A stretch of 64,000 nucleotides of DNA from Mytilus galloprovincialis. Its lineage: Eukaryota; Mollusca; Bivalvia; Mytilida; Mytilidae. Shown here piece after piece: positions 58,612 through 64,000 of the stretch. The stretch is from positions 69,965,261 to 70,029,260 of the forward strand of contig NC_134845.1 of the NCBI RefSeq assembly GCF_965363235.1, given 5' to 3'. The notes under the pieces are model-generated. The model was not told the DNA's origin, ran no database searches, and was given only the letters and a program-made list of their open reading frames with translations. The stretch's first letter is position 1. Each line of letters opens with the position of its first letter. A program made the translations under genes and the position numbers.

Positions 58612-59795
58612 GAAATAGAACAAAAGAATCGAAGCTATGTGTTTATCGAGAAAGCGATAAAAGTTAACTTTAATGTTTTATATAGTAACAAAATTTTAAA
58701 AAGTTAATAGAAACAAATAAAACGACAATTTTCTTATTTTAAAAACACCATTTGCATAAGTTTTCAATGTATCTATTACATAGTAATGCAAAACAATAAG
58801 ATATCAAGTCGACGACATGGTTCTTATCGGGGCCTTTTATAGCTGACTATGCGGTATGGGCTTTGCTCATTGTTGAAGGCCTTACGGTTACCTATAGTTG
58901 TTAATGTTTGTGTCATTTTGGTCTTTTCTGGATAGCTGTCTCATTGGCAATAATACCACATCTTCTTTTTTATATATAGTATCTATAAGTTGGATGTAGA
59001 AAATGCATTACCTCCGATTTTTTTTTATCACGGACGGAGAACATATCAATCTTTTAGTTCAGAAATTTTCGTGTCTGCCCTTCCATTATATGAATCAAGA
59101 AAAAATTCCCCAAAACCGGTAACGATTGTATCGAAAAGAGAAAAAAAACGAGTGCACCTTTTTATGTTAGGGCATGTTTGGGGTGTATATTTTGTCTTTA
59201 AAACGTACAAAGCAAGAGTATTTTATATAGCATCTCGCTTCAGATTCTATCATTATTATATATCAAAGCTACAGGTTGGCTTTATAACGTAAAAAAATGA
59301 CAGTACGAAAAGATGAAATATATGGGTCAATTGAGATACCTATCTAATGAATCACAAAAACAGAGTAGGTGTGTTCGAAAAGCTATTTTTTTCTAAAAGT
59401 ACTTGACGACAGTCTTTTAATTTGGATGATGAAAATGTGTGTGTGATAACTAGGGTTTATAATCTTCAACCACTGAAAATGGTTAGTCTGCCCTTCTATG
59501 AAATATTTAATTAGAATGTTTTTAAATGCTTAAGAATTTTCAAAAATTCCATCTGACATCCAAACAGACAATATTTTTAAGTTGAATCAATGCAGACAAG
59601 ATCATTAACTAATGCTCATAAGGTAGTAGATACATTTGTATTTTAAAATATAACTGACATATAACGATCGATCGTAATGGTGCTATGTGGATAAATTTAT
59701 CAGTTTTCGAGAGCAAAATTGGCAGAGCGTCATCCCTACAAAAGCTTCCATTTCTACGACTGTGAGCATGAACTGGCGTAATGGGGAGATAATTT
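58612..59795. repeat. Copy of the 12.5-kb dispersed repeat with nested insertion
   Basis: Same order of landmarks as 12500-13570. It is interrupted at about 58820-58985 by the repeat also found at 46850-47010 (GGGGCCTTTTATAGCTGACT, ATACCACATCTTCTTTTTTA). Confidence 0.75.
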
Positions 59796-59818
59796 TGAAG
59801 AAGTAGAATCCTGACTGT

Positions 59819-60142
59819 ATGAATAACATTTCTGTATATATACAAATTGACAACGTTCCGCCTTGTGATACGCTTTTCGTACAATACTATTTTAAGGATC
59901 TACTTTGCTGGAGCTCACCTTCACTAGTTTATTCGAATGATATTTTCAAAATATTTCTGTTATTTTATTTGCACGACAAAATGAAAGACGATATAATATC
60001 AATGGGTGTACATGCAATTTCATGGCATTTTTTAAAATGTGTATTGTCATTAAAAGGAATCCCAGAAACCAAAAAAATCTTTTGTCGAGCAGTTGAAGGC
60101 TGTGCACCGCATGTCTTTTGGCAAATTAATTTTAAAAATTGA
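59819..60142 (+). CDS. Hypothetical 107-codon ORF carried in the foldback element
   Basis: The ORF has only one candidate ATG at its start (MNNISVYIQIDNVPPCDTLF) and later segments such as LLFYLHDKMKDDIISMGVHA and ETKKIFCRAVEGCAPHVFWQ. The middle and end look protein-like, and the ORF sits in sequence not shared with the other repeats. No domain recognised. It could be a captured exon fragment, part of a degenerate element gene, or chance. Confidence 0.3.
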   Translation: MNNISVYIQIDNVPPCDTLFVQYYFKDLLCWSSPSLVYSNDIFKIFLLFYLHDKMKDDIISMGVHAISWHFLKCVLSLKGIPETKKIFCRAVEGCAPHVFWQINFKN

Positions 60143-60659
60143 ACCCTCTACTGTAAAAAAGATACATATGGTAATCTTTGCATTTGAAGCACATCTTATT
60201 TTCTTCTACCTATAGGATAAAACTTTCATATTAATATGTGTATACCAACACGATTAATCATTTGATACAAAACGATAGTTATATAAATACGGATATTTCT
60301 TAGAATTGAGGGTCATCCTTTAAAAGTTACGGTCATCATTTACAAATTACGGTCATCTTAAAAGCAGTTACGGTCAGCCTTGTTATGAATCGCTGATTCT
60401 GTTACGGTCATCTCGATTGTGATTAACGGTCATCTTGGCGATTTTTTCAAATCGAATTTCCCGTTTCATGCACATTTCTCAGAAGTAATTAGTAATTTCC
60501 GAGTGATTCTTTTATAAATTTACATCGTTTCAATGTATGATTTGTAAAGAAAATGATATAGAAACACTTTAACAGACAATACAGAAACTGACCTAATTTT
60601 TCATCCGACATCTTGGGATGACCGTGAATGCAGTTACGGTCATCAGCTTTACCCCAGTG

Positions 60660-62500
60660 ATAGTTTAAGTCTGAGTAAGCTTTCACTTAGTACGGCATAG
60701 TCCCGATATATTTGGATTGCGATCTTTCTCTAACTTTTTGTAATTTTATGTTTAATTGTTATTCCACTGATCGATATGAAAAGAGGGATGGCAACTTTCA
60801 AATGATATATGTTAATTAGTGTGTTTGCCATCAAATCAGTTCCTCTGAAGTAGTGTAGTGTATCTATTTCAAAGAAAGCACAAATAACATAAATAACCAA
60901 CGTCCAGAATATCGCCTCATATCTCGTATACGCAACTAACGAAGCATATACATATTGGAATATAATCTAATAAAAAACCAAGCACTGACATCAAGCCCAA
61001 AAATAAAAACCTATCAGGAGTAATCATTCTTCCATAATACATATCTTTCATCTAGAGTCTTGACCAACATGTACCTATAAACCCATTAATTGATTAGCTT
61101 TTTATTAATTTAATTTTCCTGGTAGATGTTTCATTGAAATATACATCATATATCCTTTTATTCAAATAGAAAACCTAGCATAAAGCAACGCTTACTACAT
61201 TTAGATATCAAAAGATGCACTTAGTGCGATAAGTAAAAAAAGGTTAATAGTTCGCTTATATAAAGGTGTTTTAAAAATTTACTTTTTGATATAAAATTGA
61301 TTTTGTTAGCATATTCATACATGTATATGTATTTTGCTTTTAGTATATATAAAAAAACTTGTTCATGTATTATTTCTAGGATTAATGGATATTGGTTGTC
61401 ATATATCATCAAATTTAAGGATGATATTACTCTCACGCAATATGATAATTATATGTGGAAACATCATTGAAACAGAAGAATAGGTTTACAGTTTTTTTTT
61501 TTTTTATTTTGGCATATGCTTATATTGAATTTTGTAATGAATCGATTCACTACATACTTTTCTTTTAATAAAAGTTTGAAGCTGCAATACTGACGACGAA
61601 TTAATCAAGTTTAAGTTTCAAGTTGTTATTTCTATATAAAAAGACATGGGCATGTGAAATAAACAAAGTATTGTTATAAAACAAAACAGTTACAAAGTAA
61701 TGCATAGATCTTGGTAGTCCTTCGTTAGCATAAATTTATAAATTTTAAGTAAGACAGCCAATTAAAATAGATCTATAATGCGTTTTAGTAACCGTTTGAT
61801 TTAGTAGAAAAACCGATATGACTTGATAATACAATTAATTATCTAATTACTACAACAATTCTACTGTAATAGAATTGTAATTTTTATTGACATTAAATAC
61901 ATCAAATATCGTTACTACAAATCTAATCTTATACTAATATAGCCTTTGTATGAGGTCGATACAAGGATATATTGACCTGAAAGAAGTATATTGACTGAGG
62001 ACGAAGTCCGAGGTCGATATACTTCTTTGGGTCGATATATCCTGTATTGACCTCATACAAAGGCTATATTTGTTATATTATTAATTTCCGACCATGTTTG
62101 TATCAAAATCGTCGTTTAGGTTTGTTGGAACTTTATAGATATTACATTATCTCCTTGAAAAGAACAACAAATTAGTTGTTATTTCATTTACTTTTTTTAG
62201 GACATCTTATGTATTTGAAGATTTGTTTTCGTCAAATAATCGATCACAGATATCATTTGTTTCAAAACGTTAAACAATATCATGAAATTCATTACATGAC
62301 GTCACAAAGTTTATCGGTTTTTAGACTATTCTAAAAATAACCGTGCAATATGCTTTTTGCCGGTCAATATGCGTTTTTCTATCCGCCGTTTTCTATCTAC
62401 CTTCGAAAATATAGTTTAACATGTGACTATCCCTAAACGAATCAAATTTGTTAAAATATACGAATTAATAATATTAAACTATATCGTATTTTTTGGACAT
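60660..62500. repeat. 3' flank block of unit 3, right part
   Basis: It resumes exactly where the foldback element ends and aligns with 42698-43980, except for the hairpin insertion at 61938-62068 and its surroundings. Confidence 0.7.
61938..62068. mobile_element. Long hairpin insertion
   Basis: ATAGCCTTTGTATGAGGTCG then ATACAAGGATATATTGACC is mirrored by GGTCGATATATCCTGTATTG then ACCTCATACAAAGGCTAT. The centre is GAGGACGAAGTCCGAGG. Arms are about 57 bp. It is absent from unit 2, where the flanks read through from ATCTAATCTT to the AACTATATGT region. Confidence 0.75.
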
Positions 62501-62509
62501 TTCTAAGAA

Positions 62510-63195
62510 ATTTCCTGTGACGTCACTTCTGTGCGTCGATCTACTCGGGTGACATACAATGCGTGGTTCTGCTGTGCTGTTTTTATGTGCTGACCTAGGT
62601 TGTTTTATGTATTTGGTTTTATTCTGTGGTAAGTCACCACTTTGGTGTTGATATGTATATTATATCAATTATATGGTAATTTTTATAGATTTTCTGTTTG
62701 CAAAAGTATCAATTATTCTAAACACTAAGGATTTTCGTTTCCCATACATATAACCTTTAGCCGTGTTTGGCACAACTTAATGTTGGGTCATAAATGCTCT
62801 TCATTTTGGGTATGGCTTTCTTTACTATTTTGACATGAGCGTCACAGATGAGTCTTCTGTGGACGAAACTCGCGTCTGCCGCATTAAATTATGAGCCTGG
62901 TACCTTTAATAATTATTATCATGTCGTAATGTTCTATTGTATTGATAATTTGTGTATTTATCTGTCCTGAATGTTCATCCATTTATTTTTATTGTTGTCC
63001 TGTCATGTAATGTTGTCATATTAGTGTTATATTAAAGATTGCATTAAAAGCGGTAGGTTTGGCTTGTAGAATCGTTGTGTTTCCTCTTACATTTGATGCA
63101 TTTTCCTCAGGTTAAGTTTATAACCTGAATCTGTTTTCTCTCAATCGATTTATGACTTTCGAAAAGCGGTATACTACTGCCTTTATTTAGCTAAC
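62510..63195 (+). repeat. R1 interspersed repeat, plus orientation
   Basis: Duplicate of the 43980-44765 copy but with a fuller hammerhead segment: GAGCGTCACAGATGAGTCTT and GGACGAAACTCGCGTCTGCC. The core is one base from consensus (CAGATGA). A piece with CCTGTACCAACTC is missing before TTTGATGCATTTTCC. Confidence 0.7.
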
Positions 63196-63335
63196 AACTG
63201 AAAGTGCAATTCATAAACTTCTCTATAGCAATCCAAACAATAACATAGTAGGAGTTTAAATTAAATAACTTCTAAATCATTTCAGTATCATGTGTGATTA
63301 TGCGATAACAAGGACATAATTATTTCTTATCTTTT

Positions 63336-63440
63336 TGAACTAGAGGCTCTAAAGAGCCTGTATCGCTCATCTTGTTCTATGTGCAGATTAAAAAGAGGAC
63401 ACTCTCTTTTCGATTTAATGTTTATATTGTATCTATTATA
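63336..63440. repeat. Left end of an AGAGGCTCT-type repeat
   Basis: GAACTAGAGGCTCTAAAGAG and ATCGCTCATCTTGTTCTATG correspond to 44905-45010; homology to unit 2 ends near 63440. Confidence 0.6.
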
Positions 63441-64000
63441 AACTGAATCCATTTCTAAAAGGGAAAATGCATTCTTTTCCTCTTTGAAACATGTCAACCA
63501 TTATACATTCATGTACTAGTTAAAATACCAATGCAGATCGACATATTTAACTGACTTCATTGCAAAGTTTGAATAATTTTGAAAATTCTAACACCCATAC
63601 CCATTGATATATCACTAGCAGTGACATTGAAATTTCCCCAAATTGTTTTTTGATAAATTATAACAGTTTTGTCTAACAGAATTGGAATAATTTTTAGATC
63701 GGTGTATACATATTTTGGTCATTGGACCAGAATATAAAAAAACGGGTTAGTTCTCACATTGAATAAAACTGGTATGGCTCAATCCCGGCATGAACTCATC
63801 ATTTGAAAACAACACAACAAACTGTTATTTGTATTTACTTGCATAAAACTGTTTATGCTTGAAGAAGTCTGGTCTCGAGACCAAAAACAGAAACACTTTG
63901 GACATTAGGCGTCAGTGCTAAGTTGTTTATATTTAACTAATTTAAACAAAAAAATGTTACATTCATGCATATGATAGAGCTGTTGTCCAACAGATTTTGG
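63441..64000. other. Right window end, nothing recognised
   Basis: AT-rich sequence with no supported gene. Homology to the unit 2 flank has ended. Confidence 0.35.

Larger units (their letters stand above)
57614..60659. mobile_element. Foldback DNA element, 3046 bp, with 6-bp target duplication
   Basis: Termini CACTGGGGGTAAAGC and GCTTTACCCCAGTG begin inverted repeats of about 230 bp (57614-57845 and 60430-60659). ATAGTT directly flanks both ends (57608-57613 and 60660-60665). Unit 2 has a single ATAGTT at 42698-42703, so this is a clean insertion after the duplication. Next to each terminal repeat, short arrays of the word GATGACCGTAA point inward (left) and as TTACGGTCATC (right). The interior contains other repeats and one ORF, but no recognisable transposase. 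The superfamily is not assigned. Confidence 0.85.

Noticed and set aside
58990..59292. 100-codon ORF
   Set aside because: It lies in the dispersed repeat shared with 12.5-13.57 kb, where the frame is not open.

Overview
The window looks like nuclear DNA of a bivalve mollusc, most likely a marine mussel of the Mytilus type. It is very AT-rich, genes are sparse and split by GT-AG introns, and most of the sequence is interspersed repeats of kinds I recognise from mussels. These include repeats carrying hammerhead ribozymes, Penelope-like reverse transcriptase relics, foldback elements and short-period tandem arrays. No bacterial genes, CRISPR arrays or operons are present. Species assignment is inference.

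Genes: the only intact protein-coding genes I can support are tandem copies of one secreted-protein gene. Each has three exons: exon 1 (signal peptide and charged coiled coil), exon 2 (exactly 75 nt, phase 1 at both ends, encoding a YVRWGR.TCP box) and exon 3 (exactly 458 nt, encoding a Cys-rich domain with VPCSVC, LPCPPY and TCAVCSK boxes). This domain is the one found in molluscan proteins annotated as short-chain collagen C4-like, but no Gly-X-Y repeat is present. Copy 1 is at 4716-10921, copy 2 at 30849-41649 and copy 3 at 52235-56546. Copies 2 and 3 each encode 338 residues and differ at about 25 positions. Copy 1 is older and has a TGA in place of the conserved Cys codon in exon 2.

Layout: copies 2 and 3 lie in a segmental duplication. 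A flank block of 0.3 to 2 kb recurs at 1-270, 24.8-25.45 kb, 41.7-43.8 kb, 47.8-49.75 kb and 56.6-61.8 kb (interrupted). This implies that the array continues beyond the left edge. Units 2 and 3 differ by later insertions or deletions, the clearest being a 3046-bp foldback element at 57614-60659. It has a 6-bp target duplication, and the matching empty site is visible in unit 2.

Most interesting system: a family of elements built from roughly 350-365 nt units, each carrying a type I hammerhead self-cleaving ribozyme near the unit boundary. This is the architecture of retrozymes. One hammerhead with a complete core lies at 11930-11973 (+). Related copies with variant or damaged cores are at 18824-18865 (+), 54267-54319 (-) and 6231-6272 (-). 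Relics are at 271-420, 1.6-1.75 kb and inside a larger repeat family (called R1 here) at 3.7, 18.1, 36.9, 44.0, 47.1 and 62.5 kb.

Other mobile-element relics: a non-LTR retrotransposon RT C-terminus (905-1420), Penelope-like RT fragments (2045-2620, 34.7-36.06 kb and four 3' remnants), a decayed multicopy gene of unknown role (21.4-23.8 kb), several TIR elements (13.9, 14.76, 26.0 kb), long palindromes (21.3, 22.8, 40.8, 61.9 kb) and a 143-bp-period tandem array (15.6-16.9 kb).
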